Shown: in pieces, positions 1 to 8,639 of the stretch | Layout: every line of letters begins with the position of its first letter | Numbering within the stretch: position 1 is the first letter of the stretch | Assembly (NCBI RefSeq): GCF_049801095.1 | Contig: NZ_JBNAGH010000001.1 | Location: forward strand, 1 to 64,000 | DNA: 64,000 nucleotides | Direction: 5' to 3' | Source of the DNA: Dinoroseobacter sp049801095 | Lineage (GTDB): Bacteria > Pseudomonadota > Alphaproteobacteria > Rhodobacterales > Rhodobacteraceae | Translations under genes and position numbers: made by a program | The notes under the pieces: model-generated | Seen by the model: the letters and a program-made list of their open reading frames with translations, nothing else | What the model was told of the DNA's origin: nothing | Database searches by the model: none

Positions 1-21
1 ATGCGAACCGCGCCCCTAGCC

Positions 22-912
22 TCAGACCTTGCCCGGACGGTTGATCAGCACCAGCCCGACGAGCAGCATCGCGAAGGAGAGCCACAGGCTCCCGCTCAGG
101 GGCTCGTCCAGAAGGAGCCAACCAAATCCGAACCCGCTCAGCGGCATCAGGAACCCGAAGCTCGCCACCCCATTGGCCGGGTAGATCGACAAGAGCCACA
201 ACCAAAAGATGTAGCCCGTGGTCACGATCACCACGATCTGGAACCCGAGGCTCCAGAGATGGATCGGCGCCAGATCCCGCACCAACGGCCCGAAAAGCGG
301 CGCGATCGCCAGAAGCACCACGGCCGACACGCTCACCTGCCAGAGAAGCTGGATCTCCGGCCGCACCTGCCGCAGGGGCGAGGCCTTGGCCACCAGCCCG
401 ATCCCCGCCCAGCAGATCGCCGCCCCGAGGGACAAGAGATCGCTCAGCAGGGTGCCGGCCCCGATCCCCTCCCCGCGCCCGGCAAAGGCTACGGCCACCC
501 CGCCAAAGGCCAGCGCGAGACCGAGGATCTTGACCGGTGTCATCTTCTCGCCCGGCAGCACCCAATGGCCGATCAGCGCGAGCCAGACCGGCATGGAATA
601 GAAGATCACACTGACCCGGGTGACATTCCCGAGATCCAGCGCGTTGAAGAGAAACACGAACTCCAGCGCAAAGATCGCCCCGATCCCGAGACCGGCCATC
701 GCCGTGCCCGGTGCAATCTCGACCTTGATCCCGCGAAACCGCATCCAGATCAGGATGCAGACCACCGCCCCGAGCGAGCGCAGCCCGGCGGCAAAGACCG
801 GTTGCAACCCCTCGCCGACCACCTTGATCGCCACCTGATTGATGCCCATCAGGAGCGCGAAGCCGATCAGGGCCACCGCGCCGAAGGCGTCTACACTGTC
901 GCGGCTGGGCAT
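22..912 (-). CDS. EamA/DMT-family membrane transporter
   Basis: This 296-residue protein is almost entirely hydrophobic, with about ten predicted membrane helices in two halves (roughly residues 9-140 and 150-290), the usual layout and length of the drug/metabolite transporter (EamA) family. The second half opens with the family-like stretch LLSLGAAICWAGIGLVAK and ends in hydrophobic helices and a basic tail. It would export or import a small metabolite across the inner membrane; the substrate cannot be read from sequence. It is transcribed divergently from the antiporter that begins at 992. A second EamA protein lies at 8640-9560, but the two are not close copies. Confidence 0.88.
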   Translation of the reverse strand: MPSRDSVDAFGAVALIGFALLMGINQVAIKVVGEGLQPVFAAGLRSLGAVVCILIWMRFRGIKVEIAPGTAMAGLGIGAIFALEFVFLFNALDLGNVTRVSVIFYSMPVWLALIGHWVLPGEKMTPVKILGLALAFGGVAVAFAGRGEGIGAGTLLSDLLSLGAAICWAGIGLVAKASPLRQVRPEIQLLWQVSVSAVVLLAIAPLFGPLVRDLAPIHLWSLGFQIVVIVTTGYIFWLWLLSIYPANGVASFGFLMPLSGFGFGWLLLDEPLSGSLWLSFAMLLVGLVLINRPGKV

Positions 913-991
913 GAGGCTCTCCGGGTTACTATCGCCCTCGGTACCCCCATGTTAGGCTCTGCGCAACCCGGACCAAACCACGAGAAACCCG

Positions 992-2299
992 ATGGATTTT
1001 GTACAGATCACCTCATTGTTGATCGTCTTGGCAGCCCTGTTCAGCACGTTGAACTACATGTTCCTGCGCTTGCCCCCGGCGATCGGCGTGCTGGTCGTGG
1101 CGCTGCTGGCCTCCATGGCGGTTCTGGGGATCGACGCTCTCTTTCCGCAAAGCGAGATGGCCGAGACCATGCGCGGCGCGGTCACCGCGTTCAACTTCTC
1201 GGACGCCTTGCTCGACGGGATGCTGGGGCTTTTGCTCTTTGCCGGGGCGCTCCATGTGAAAATCTCGGATCTGCGGGTCGAGGGGCGGATCGTGCTCCTG
1301 ATGGCGACCCTGGGCGTGCTGATCTCGACCCTCGTGGCCGGGCTGGGCCTGTGGTGGCTGGCAGGCGCACCGATCCTGATCGCACTCGTGTTTGGCGCGC
1401 TGATCTCGCCCACGGATCCGGTGGCCGTGCTCGGCATCCTGCACAGCACGAACCTGCCGCGCAGTCTGGAGACCAAGATCGCGGGCGAGAGCCTCTTCAA
1501 CGATGGCGTGGGCTATGTGGTGTTCCTGCTGCTCGTGGGGCTCGCCTTCCCGTCCGAGGCCCATGGGGGCGAGAGCGGTCTGATCCATGCGATCCTCCTC
1601 TTTGTGCGCGAGGCGGGGGGCGGCGCGCTGATCGGGGGCGTGCTGGGCTGGCTCGTCTTCAAGCTGATGGCGCGGGTCGATGACACCTCGGTCGCTGTGC
1701 TGCTGACGCTGGCGCTGGCGCTGGGGGGCTACTCCCTGGCCGAAACCCTCGGCGTGTCGGCGCCGATCATGGCGGTGGTGGCCGGGCTGATGATCGGTGA
1801 GGCGATGACAGAACACGTGATGTCCGAAGAGACCCGCGGCCATGTGGACACGTTCTGGCACATCATCGATCAGGTGCTGAACGCGATCCTCTTCCTGATG
1901 ATCGGGTTCGAAATCTTTGCCGTGACCTTCACCCAGGCCTCGATCGAGATCGCGATCATCGCCGTGGGGCTGTCGCTGGTGGCGCGGCTCGCAGCGGTGA
2001 TCCTGCCGAGCTACATGATGCGCAAGACGGAACCCATCACCCCCGAGGCGATCCCGATCATGACCTGGGGCGGATTGAAGGGCGGGATCTCGGTGGCGCT
2101 CGTGCTGTCCCTGCCCGAAAGCGATTGGTCCACGCTGTTGCTCACGGCGACCTATGTGGTCGTGGTCTTCTCGATCATTGTGCAGGGCCTGACCGTGGCG
2201 CCGCTGGCCCGGTTGCTGACCCGGTCCCATGGCACGCCGGAGGCCGCGCGCAAGGCGCCGGTGGACACGGATGCCGAGGCGCGCCCGACCGCAGACTGA
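992..2299 (+). CDS. Monovalent cation/proton antiporter, CPA1 (NhaP-like) family
   Basis: A 435-residue polytopic membrane protein with about 12 helices. It carries the CPA1 motifs SPTDPVAVLG (residues 139-148) and GESLFNDGVG (165-174); the Asp of TDP and the Asn-Asp pair are the ion-binding residues of this family. It should exchange Na+ (or K+) for protons at the inner membrane and so help pH and salt homeostasis, as expected for a marine-type bacterium. The C-terminus is a short polar tail of about 30 residues with no regulatory TrkA domain. The ATG at 992 is the first start in frame and lies 79 bases from the divergent EamA gene. Confidence 0.93.
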   Translation: MDFVQITSLLIVLAALFSTLNYMFLRLPPAIGVLVVALLASMAVLGIDALFPQSEMAETMRGAVTAFNFSDALLDGMLGLLLFAGALHVKISDLRVEGRIVLLMATLGVLISTLVAGLGLWWLAGAPILIALVFGALISPTDPVAVLGILHSTNLPRSLETKIAGESLFNDGVGYVVFLLLVGLAFPSEAHGGESGLIHAILLFVREAGGGALIGGVLGWLVFKLMARVDDTSVAVLLTLALALGGYSLAETLGVSAPIMAVVAGLMIGEAMTEHVMSEETRGHVDTFWHIIDQVLNAILFLMIGFEIFAVTFTQASIEIAIIAVGLSLVARLAAVILPSYMMRKTEPITPEAIPIMTWGGLKGGISVALVLSLPESDWSTLLLTATYVVVVFSIIVQGLTVAPLARLLTRSHGTPEAARKAPVDTDAEARPTAD

Positions 2300-2360
2300 G
2301 CCCGAGCCTTGACAGAATGCAGGGCAAGACGCGACCCTCGCTGAAAACCAGCGGGGGATC

Positions 2361-3116
2361 ATGGATCTTGTCGTCGTAACAGGGGCTTCCAGCGGGGTTG
2401 GCGCAGCCACCGCCCGGGCCGTGGCCGAAACCGGCGCGCAAGTGGTGCTCGTGGCGCGCAACGCAGAGGCCTTGCGCCGGATCGCCGGGCAGATCGGCAA
2501 AGGCGCCGTGGTCGAGCCCTGCGATGCCAGCGACTGGCAGGCCGTGGACCGCATGGCGGGCGATGTCTTCGACAATTACGGCACGCCGGATGTGATCATC
2601 AATTGCGCGGGCGCGGGTCAGTGGAAGACCCTGCCCGAAACCTCCGCTGCCGAGGCCGCCGAGATGATGGGCGCGCCCTACTTCGCGGCCCTGCACACGA
2701 CCAAGGCCTTTCTGCCCCAGATGCTCGAGAAGGATCGCGGCACGATCCTCCATGTGAACTCGCCCGCCTGCATCGCGCCCTGGCCTTCGAGCGTCGGCTA
2801 TGCCGGAGCACGGGCGGCCCTGCGCGGGTTCCACGCGGCTCTGGCGCAGGACCTGCACGGGACGAGCCTGCGCAGCTGTCATGTGATTTTCGGCAAGATC
2901 AGTTCGGAGTATTTCGACCACAATCCCGGGGTCGAAGACCAGATGCCGCGCCTGACGAAGATCATCCCCACCCTGACGCCCGAGGCCTGCGCGGCGAAAC
3001 TGGTGCAGCTCGCCCGGCAGCCACGCTATGAGGCGATCTATCCCGGGATCCTGCGGCTTTTGCTGATGTCCGGCGCGCTGGCCCCGCCGCTCACCCGTTG
3101 GCTTGCGCGGCTCTGA
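2361..3116 (+). CDS. Short-chain dehydrogenase/reductase with altered catalytic Lys
   Basis: A 251-residue SDR-family protein. The nucleotide-binding TGASSGVG (residues 7-14) and NCAG (81-84) are present, and the catalytic Ser (134) and Tyr (147) have the classical 13-residue spacing. The expected YxxxK reads Y-A-G-A-R, so the catalytic Lys is Arg151. The C-terminal 20 residues are hydrophobic and end in TRWLARL, suggesting membrane contact. Substrate and cofactor are unknown. It starts with a purine-rich stretch just before the ATG, 61 bases after the antiporter, so co-transcription is possible. It could be an oxidoreductase with weakened activity or a non-catalytic family member. Confidence 0.85.
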   Translation: MDLVVVTGASSGVGAATARAVAETGAQVVLVARNAEALRRIAGQIGKGAVVEPCDASDWQAVDRMAGDVFDNYGTPDVIINCAGAGQWKTLPETSAAEAAEMMGAPYFAALHTTKAFLPQMLEKDRGTILHVNSPACIAPWPSSVGYAGARAALRGFHAALAQDLHGTSLRSCHVIFGKISSEYFDHNPGVEDQMPRLTKIIPTLTPEACAAKLVQLARQPRYEAIYPGILRLLLMSGALAPPLTRWLARL

Positions 3117-3203
3117 GCGCAAAATCGCGTTCCGCGGCTCGCTGGGGATGACCCGCAAGCGCCCCTGTGGCAGCATTCCGCGCGTATGATTTGGGAGGAC
3201 AAG

Positions 3204-3944
3204 ATGAGTTTCATGGGAACGCTCGCCAAGGTGGCGATCGGATATGCGGCGGCGCGGGGCGTCGACAAGCTCTCGGGCGGCGAAGGACTGGCCGGACTTC
3301 TGGGGGGCACCGAGGGCGAAGGGCTGCAATCCATGCTCGGAGATCTGGGCACTGGCGAGGGCGGCGGGCTCGAGGGCCTTCTGGGCAATCTCGGCGGGGA
3401 TGCCGAGGGAGGCCTGGGCGGGCTGCTCGGCAATCTGAGCGAGGGGGCCGGCGGAGATGGCGATGGCGGCATGCTGGGCCTTGCCGGGATCGCGGGCGCG
3501 CTGGGGCTTGCGGGCGGGGCCGCGGCGGCCACCACGAGCCTGGGCGATATCCTGTCGGGCAATATCAATGACGGCGCGGACAGTGCCGAGGATGAGGAGA
3601 AGGCCAAGCTCCTGCTGCGCACCATGATCCAGGCGGCGAAATCCGATGGTGGGATCGACATGCAGGAGAAGCAGCGCATCCTCGACATGGTGGGCGATGC
3701 GAGCCCGGGCGAGATCAGTTTTGTCACCGCCGAGATGCAGGCGCCGCTGGATCCCGAGGGCCTTGCGTCGGATACGCCCCCGGCCCTCACCGAGCAGGTC
3801 TATTCCACGGCTTTGATGACCATCAAGCTCGACAACGAGGCCGAGGCGCAGTTCCTGGCCGAGCTGGGCCGGGCCCTGGGGCTCGCCCCGTCCCGGATCG
3901 ATGATCTGCACCGGCAGATGGGCGCGCCAACGCTCTATTCCTGA
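3204..3944 (+). CDS. DUF533-family (TerB-like) protein
   Basis: A 246-residue protein. Residues about 15-110 are a low-complexity Gly/Leu/Ala-rich segment with repeated LLGxLGG-like units, followed by a helical acidic domain (about 125-246) resembling DUF533/TerB-like proteins. I chose the ATG at 3204 because GGGAGG lies 5-10 bases upstream; the in-frame ATG at 3186 would place this Shine-Dalgarno inside the gene. The Gly-rich stretch contains a possible membrane-inserting segment around residues 85-110. The molecular function of DUF533 proteins is not established. It is a single gene between the SDR and a small unknown gene. Confidence 0.75.
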   Translation: MSFMGTLAKVAIGYAAARGVDKLSGGEGLAGLLGGTEGEGLQSMLGDLGTGEGGGLEGLLGNLGGDAEGGLGGLLGNLSEGAGGDGDGGMLGLAGIAGALGLAGGAAAATTSLGDILSGNINDGADSAEDEEKAKLLLRTMIQAAKSDGGIDMQEKQRILDMVGDASPGEISFVTAEMQAPLDPEGLASDTPPALTEQVYSTALMTIKLDNEAEAQFLAELGRALGLAPSRIDDLHRQMGAPTLYS

Positions 3945-4075
3945 GGGTCCATGTCGGACGTCTCATTCCTGACATCCATGTGATCCAGTTCACAGACCCG
4001 GCGGCGCGGGTCGCGCACACTTCCCTTGCGTAAAGCGCGAGACCTGACCCGCGCCCCCTTATCGGAGCTGAGATC

Positions 4076-4336
4076 ATGCCGACAGAAGAGCTTTTTGGCG
4101 CCTACCAAACGCCCTCCAAGACGGACAGCTTCGAGTTTCGCAAGACCGAGCCCGAGGACGACGATCCCCAAGCCCTGGAGATCGACCTGAAATCCGTCAT
4201 GGTCACGTCCTATTCCACCGGGGGCAGTGGCGCGGACTCAGCAGGCAAAGAAGAGCACTACTATACGGTCACGCTCACCGAAGCGACGATCAGCGAGACC
4301 GCCCCGGACACGGCCAGCGACGCCTTCCTCTTCTAG
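4076..4336 (+). CDS. Small acidic protein with an Hcp-like C-terminal motif
   Basis: An 86-residue acidic protein without signal peptide or membrane segment. The ATG at 4076 follows a CGGAGCTGAG Shine-Dalgarno-like stretch. Residues about 43-75 (VMVTSYSTGGSG followed by YYTVTLTEATIS) resemble the C-terminal beta strands of Hcp, the type VI secretion tube protein, whose family motif is roughly vlIsSYxtGGSG. The rest of an Hcp fold is missing and no other T6SS gene lies in the window. It may be a short Hcp-derived protein, a fragment or a chance likeness. Coding status is supported by the start context and by a clean gap before the next gene. Confidence 0.5.
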   Translation: MPTEELFGAYQTPSKTDSFEFRKTEPEDDDPQALEIDLKSVMVTSYSTGGSGADSAGKEEHYYTVTLTEATISETAPDTASDAFLF

Positions 4337-4432
4337 CCCCTGCGGCATTCCCCACCCGGATCCGGCCCCGCTTGGCTCTGGAACTGTCGGTCCCGATTGC
4401 GTATCAGTCGGAACACGACTTCTGGGGGGACC

Positions 4433-4846
4433 ATGCCCGACACGATCCTGAGCCGCTGCGAGGCCAAAGGCCTGCGTATCACCGGTCCGCGCCGGGTGAT
4501 CGCAACCGTTCTCGACTCGTCCAAGGATCACCCGGATGTGGAAGAGCTCTATGCCAGGGCGACGGCGGTAGATCCGAGCATCTCTCTGGCGACCGTGTAC
4601 CGGACCGTGAAACTCTTTGAGGAGGCCGGGATTCTCGAGAAGGTGGATTTTGGCGATGGCCGCGCGCGCTATGAAGATGCGGAGCGTGACCATCACGACC
4701 ATCTGATCGACCTGAACTCCGGGCATGTGATCGAGTTCGTCTCCCCCGAAATCGAGGCCCTGCAGGAAAAGATCGCCGAAAAACTCGGCTACCGGCTCAA
4801 GGGTCACAAGCTCGAACTCTACGGCGTGCCGATCAAGAAGGGCTGA
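4433..4846 (+). CDS. Fur-family metalloregulator (alphaproteobacterial Mur/Fur type)
   Basis: A 137-residue Fur-family repressor. The winged-helix half carries the recognition-helix signature SLATVYRTVKLFEEAG (residues 51-66). The dimerisation half carries HHDHLIDL (87-94) and ends in HKLELYGVPIKKG. There are no CxxC zinc pairs, as in the manganese- or iron-responsive Mur/Fur proteins of alphaproteobacteria; His33, Glu81 and His87/88/90 are candidate metal ligands. It probably represses metal uptake genes when Mn2+ or Fe2+ is plentiful. The start at 4433 is preceded by TGGGGGGA; the ATG 36 bases upstream has no such site. An Irr-type haem-responsive role is less likely but not excluded. Confidence 0.9.
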   Translation: MPDTILSRCEAKGLRITGPRRVIATVLDSSKDHPDVEELYARATAVDPSISLATVYRTVKLFEEAGILEKVDFGDGRARYEDAERDHHDHLIDLNSGHVIEFVSPEIEALQEKIAEKLGYRLKGHKLELYGVPIKKG

Positions 4847-4932
4847 ACCCTGCACAGATCCTGTGCGGGTCCGGGCGTTGTGACGGCGCCGCTCTGACGG
4901 CATTCTCGGGTGCAGATCAGAGGAGCGCCGAG

Positions 4933-5844
4933 ATGACTTTCCGTCCCGTGACATCCACCCATATGGCCCAACCCACGATGGAGGGCGCAGGTGTGCATCT
5001 GCACCGTGTCTTCGGCTTTGGCGATCCAGGCGAGAGCGATCCGTTCCTCCTGCTGGATGATTTTCGCAATGATGATCCGCGCGCCTATGAAAAGGGCTTT
5101 CCCTGGCATCCCCATCGCGGGATCGAGACGATCACCTATGTGCTCGAGGGCGAGGTGGATCACGGCGACAGCCTCGGCAATCACGGCACTTTGGGGGCGG
5201 GATCGGTACAATGGATGACCGCCGGATCGGGGATCCTGCATCAGGAGATGCCGCGCGGCAATGCTGCCGGGCAGATGCACGGGTTCCAGCTCTGGGCGAA
5301 CCTGCCTGCCGCACAAAAGATGACCGCGCCGCGCTATCAGGACATCGCCGGCAGCGATATTCCCGAGGTGATCGAGGATGATGGCACCAAGGCGCGGGTG
5401 ATCACGGGCTCCTTCTGGGGCGCCAAGGGACCGGTCGACGGGATCGCGGCGGAGCCGCAATATCTCGACATCTCCATGCCGCCCAACACCCGGCGCAGCC
5501 TGCCCGTGGACACCTATGCCAACACCTTCGCCTATGTCTTTGCCGGATCCGCCAGGTTCCACGACGCCTCGGCGCCGATTGGCGTGCGGGTGGAAAAGGA
5601 GCTCGCGGGCGAGGAGCTGAATATCCGCGACATGTCCGGCAATCGGACGCTGGTGCGGTTTGATACGGGCGATGAGATCTCTGTGACCTCGGGCCCTGAG
5701 GGCGCGCGGTTTCTGCTGGTCTCAGGCCGTCCGATCCAGGAGCCTGTGGCCTGGCACGGCCCAATCGTGATGAACACCCGTGCCGAGTTGCAACAGGCGA
5801 TGCAGGATCTTAACAACGGGACCTTTATCAAACCGGTGGTCTAG
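4933..5844 (+). CDS. Pirin-family cupin protein
   Basis: A 303-residue bicupin of the pirin family. The first cupin carries the metal ligands in order: WHPHRGIETITYV (His59 and His61), then SGILHQEM (His103 and Glu105). This is the pirin Fe-binding pattern, as in E. coli YhhW, which has quercetin dioxygenase activity in vitro. The C-terminal cupin (about 170-290) ends with the usual GRPIQEPVAWHGPIVMN stretch. The physiological role is unknown and the protein is expected to be cytosolic. GAGGAGCGCCGAG precedes the ATG. The gene runs toward the threonine aldolase gene and a large inverted repeat separates the two. Confidence 0.9.
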   Translation: MTFRPVTSTHMAQPTMEGAGVHLHRVFGFGDPGESDPFLLLDDFRNDDPRAYEKGFPWHPHRGIETITYVLEGEVDHGDSLGNHGTLGAGSVQWMTAGSGILHQEMPRGNAAGQMHGFQLWANLPAAQKMTAPRYQDIAGSDIPEVIEDDGTKARVITGSFWGAKGPVDGIAAEPQYLDISMPPNTRRSLPVDTYANTFAYVFAGSARFHDASAPIGVRVEKELAGEELNIRDMSGNRTLVRFDTGDEISVTSGPEGARFLLVSGRPIQEPVAWHGPIVMNTRAELQQAMQDLNNGTFIKPVV

Positions 5845-5872
5845 TCCAGCCGCCGCACCAAAAAGGTTATGT

Positions 5873-5981
5873 GCCTCCGGCGGGGATATTTCCGGACTTA
5901 AGATCCCGTCAGGACACGCCCAGCGGTCCCGTCTGTGCGCGCTGCGGGTCCCTTAAGTCTCCAAATATCCTCGCCGAAGGC
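5873..5981. repeat. 30-bp imperfect inverted repeat between convergent genes
   Basis: The left arm (5873-5902) and right arm (5952-5981) are reverse complements at 25 of 30 positions, separated by 49 bp. Both arms begin with GCCTYCGGCGRGGATATTT and end in GACTTAAG. The repeat fills the gap between the convergent pirin and threonine aldolase genes. GCCTCCGGCGGGGATATTT-like hairpin sequences are, from memory, widespread intergenic repeats in Rhodobacterales. It could serve as a bidirectional terminator or mRNA-stabilising element, or be a REP-like repeat. Confidence 0.85.
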
Positions 5982-5998
5982 AGTCTGGACGGCTGCGG

Positions 5999-7030
5999 CT
6001 AGCGCAAGGATTGGAAAGCTGTGATGGCGACGCCAAGGGCGGCATCATCCACGTCGCGGTGGAGCACGAGGCGGATCTCCGGGCTCCCCGCGCTGATCCG
6101 AACCCCCTTGGCTGCAAGACGCGGGCCGATCTCTGGCGCGAGCTCAGGCGCGGGGGTGAAGAAGACCATATTCGTGGCCAGCCGCACCTGCCCCAGGGGG
6201 CGCAGTGCCTCGGCCAGTTGCGCGGCGCGGGCGTGATCCTCGGCCAGCCGCGGCACCACATGGTCCAGCGCCCAGAGCGCCGCCGCCGCAAGCACGCCGA
6301 TCTGACGCATGCCGCCACCGAGCAGCTTGCGGGCGCGCCGGGCCCGGGCCAGAACATCGGCGGGACCGACGAGCACAGTGCCCGCCGGAGCACCGATCCC
6401 CTTGGACAGACACAGCGAGACCGTATCGCCGATCCGGGCCAGATCCTGCTCGGCACAGCCCAGGGCCGTGACCGCGTTGAAAAAGCGCGCGCCGTCAAGA
6501 TGGATGGCGAGCCCGGCGGCGCGCCCCGCCTCTGCTGCGGCTTCCATGCGCGAAAGCGGGATCGCTCGCCCGCCCACGGTGTTCTCGAGGCTGAGCAGGC
6601 GCGAGGCCGCATAGTGCGGATCATCGGGCTTCAGGGCGGCGCGGATATCTGCAGGCTCCAGCGCGCCATCCTCTGCCACGGGCAAAGGGTCGAGGGCGAG
6701 GCCGCCCAGAACGCTCGCCGAACCCGCCTCATCCGCATAGATGTGATACTCCCGCCCGGTGATCACCTCATCGCCACGCCCGCATTGCGCCAGAAGGCAG
6801 GCCAGATTGCTCATGCAGCCCGTGGGAAAGAAGAGCCCGGCCTCTTTGCCCATGCGCTCGGCCAGATGCTGCTCGAGCCGGGTAACGGTCGGATCGTCGC
6901 CGTAGCAGTCATCGCCGACCTCGGCCGCGGCCATGGCAGCGCGCATCTCGGCGCAGGGCTGCGTCACCGTATCGGAGCGCAGATCGCAGAGCACCTTCTC
7001 TGCCGCAAAGCTTCCTGCATAGAGCACCAT
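5999..7030 (-). CDS. ltaE: Low-specificity L-threonine aldolase
   Basis: A 343-residue PLP-dependent enzyme that cleaves L-threonine or L-allo-threonine to glycine and acetaldehyde. Family marks are LRSDTVTQP near residue 17, the PLP-stacking region FFPTGCMSNL (67-76), HLDGARFFNA (177-186) and the Schiff-base lysine in SLCLSKGIGAP (Lys210). I place the start at 7030 (MVLYAG) because GGAGG lies six bases upstream; an upstream GTG at 7060 would add ten basic residues including this Shine-Dalgarno. The protein is cytosolic and acts in glycine/threonine metabolism. It is divergent from enolase. Confidence 0.92.
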   Translation of the reverse strand: MVLYAGSFAAEKVLCDLRSDTVTQPCAEMRAAMAAAEVGDDCYGDDPTVTRLEQHLAERMGKEAGLFFPTGCMSNLACLLAQCGRGDEVITGREYHIYADEAGSASVLGGLALDPLPVAEDGALEPADIRAALKPDDPHYAASRLLSLENTVGGRAIPLSRMEAAAEAGRAAGLAIHLDGARFFNAVTALGCAEQDLARIGDTVSLCLSKGIGAPAGTVLVGPADVLARARRARKLLGGGMRQIGVLAAAALWALDHVVPRLAEDHARAAQLAEALRPLGQVRLATNMVFFTPAPELAPEIGPRLAAKGVRISAGSPEIRLVLHRDVDDAALGVAITAFQSLR

Positions 7031-7218
7031 GGCCCGCCTCCGATCCTTCCTGTGATACACTCACGCCTGTCTATCGCTGCCCGGGACCCTTTCGAAAGAG
7101 CCACTGCGACAGAAAATGCGCCTCTCGGCCCGGCTCACAAGGTATTTCAGCAGTTCAAACCCCGCCTGCCCCCTGCTAAGGAACGGGCCAAGTCCGACGC
7201 ACCAAAGGAAACGACCCC

Positions 7219-8493
7219 ATGTCCATGATCGTTGATGTCTATGCCCGCGAAATTCTCGACAGCCGGGGCAACCCGACGGTGGAGGTTGATGTCACCCTTG
7301 ATGACGGAACGCTGGGCCGTGCCGCTGTGCCCTCCGGCGCCTCGACCGGGGCCTATGAGGCGGTGGAGCTGCGCGACAAGGATACGGCGCGCTATTTCGG
7401 CAAGGGCGTGCGCAACGCAGTGGCCTTTGTGAATGGCGAGATCGCCGAAGCGCTGGTCGGCACGGATGCCACGGATCAGGTCGGCATCGACGCCGCGATG
7501 ATCGAGCTTGATGGCACACCCAACAAAGGCCGTCTCGGCGCGAATGCGATCCTTGGCGTGTCCCTCGCGGTCTCCAAGGCGGCGGCCGAGGCCACGGGTC
7601 AGCCGCTCTATCGCTATGTCGGCGGCACCTCCGCGCGCGTTCTGCCGGTACCGATGATGAACATCATCAATGGCGGCGAGCATGCGGACAATCCGATCGA
7701 CATTCAGGAATTCATGATCATGCCCGTCTCCGCCGACAGCATTGCCGAAGCGGTGCGCATGGGCGCGGAGGTGTTCCACACTCTCAAGAAAGAGCTCTCT
7801 GCGGCGGGCCTCTCCACCGGGATCGGCGATGAGGGCGGCTTTGCGCCGAACCTCAGCTCCACCCGCGATGCGCTCGACTTCGTGCTGAAGGCGGTCGAAA
7901 AAGCGGGCTACGTGCCGGGCGAGGACATCTACCTCGCGCTCGATTGCGCGGCGACCGAGTATTTCGAGAATGGCCGCTACGAGATGAAGGGCGAAGGCAA
8001 GACCCTGACCCCGGAAGCCAATGTCGACTACCTCGAGGCGCTGGTGAATGACTATCCGATCCTCTCCATCGAGGATGGCTGCTCCGAGGATGACTGGGAG
8101 GGTTGGGCGCTTCTGACCGAGCGGCTCGGCGACCGGGTGCAGCTGGTGGGCGATGACCTCTTCGTCACCAACCCCGAGCGTCTGGCCGAAGGCATCCAGA
8201 AAGGCTGCGGCAACGCGCTTCTGGTGAAGGTGAACCAGATCGGCACCCTGACCGAGACGCTGGCCGCCGTGGATCTGGCCCATCGCAACCGGATGGCCTG
8301 CGTGATGTCCCACCGCTCCGGCGAGACTGAGGACGCGACCATCGCGGATCTCGCAGTGGCCACCAATTGCGGGCAGATCAAGACAGGCTCGCTGGCGCGC
8401 TCGGACCGGCTCGCCAAGTACAACCAGCTGATCCGGATCGAGGATGAGCTCGGCGAGACCGCGATCTACGCGGGCAAGTCGATCCTGCGCTGA
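7219..8493 (+). CDS. eno: Enolase (phosphopyruvate hydratase)
   Basis: A 424-residue enolase of normal length, interconverting 2-phosphoglycerate and phosphoenolpyruvate with Mg2+. Visible motifs are the mobile loop VPSGASTGAYEAVELRD (38-54), MNIINGGEHADNPIDIQEFM, the LALDCAATEY and SIEDG metal-ligand regions, the catalytic LLVKVNQIGTLTE and the active-site SHRSGETED. A purine-rich AAAGGAAA precedes the ATG. The gene is monocistronic and ends in a strong terminator (8519-8549). With pgk, aldolase and the pdh operon it places much of lower glycolysis in the first 24 kb. Confidence 0.98.
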   Translation: MSMIVDVYAREILDSRGNPTVEVDVTLDDGTLGRAAVPSGASTGAYEAVELRDKDTARYFGKGVRNAVAFVNGEIAEALVGTDATDQVGIDAAMIELDGTPNKGRLGANAILGVSLAVSKAAAEATGQPLYRYVGGTSARVLPVPMMNIINGGEHADNPIDIQEFMIMPVSADSIAEAVRMGAEVFHTLKKELSAAGLSTGIGDEGGFAPNLSSTRDALDFVLKAVEKAGYVPGEDIYLALDCAATEYFENGRYEMKGEGKTLTPEANVDYLEALVNDYPILSIEDGCSEDDWEGWALLTERLGDRVQLVGDDLFVTNPERLAEGIQKGCGNALLVKVNQIGTLTETLAAVDLAHRNRMACVMSHRSGETEDATIADLAVATNCGQIKTGSLARSDRLAKYNQLIRIEDELGETAIYAGKSILR

Positions 8494-8518
8494 GCGGATC
8501 CCGGCACCTGATGTGACA

Positions 8519-8549
8519 GGCCGCTGCGGGGATCCGCGGCGGCCTTTTT
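8519..8549 (+). terminator. Intrinsic terminator of eno
   Basis: An 11-bp stem (8519-8529 with 8534-8544, one G-U pair) and a 4-base loop is followed directly by five Ts. It lies 26 bases after the eno stop codon. Confidence 0.9.
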
Positions 8550-8639
8550 GATTTGCAGCCCCGCGGGCCGCGTGGAGCTGCATCGCATTTGAAACGGCCC
8601 GCGATGGACCTGTCGCGGGGCAATTCGTAGATTGGTCCC

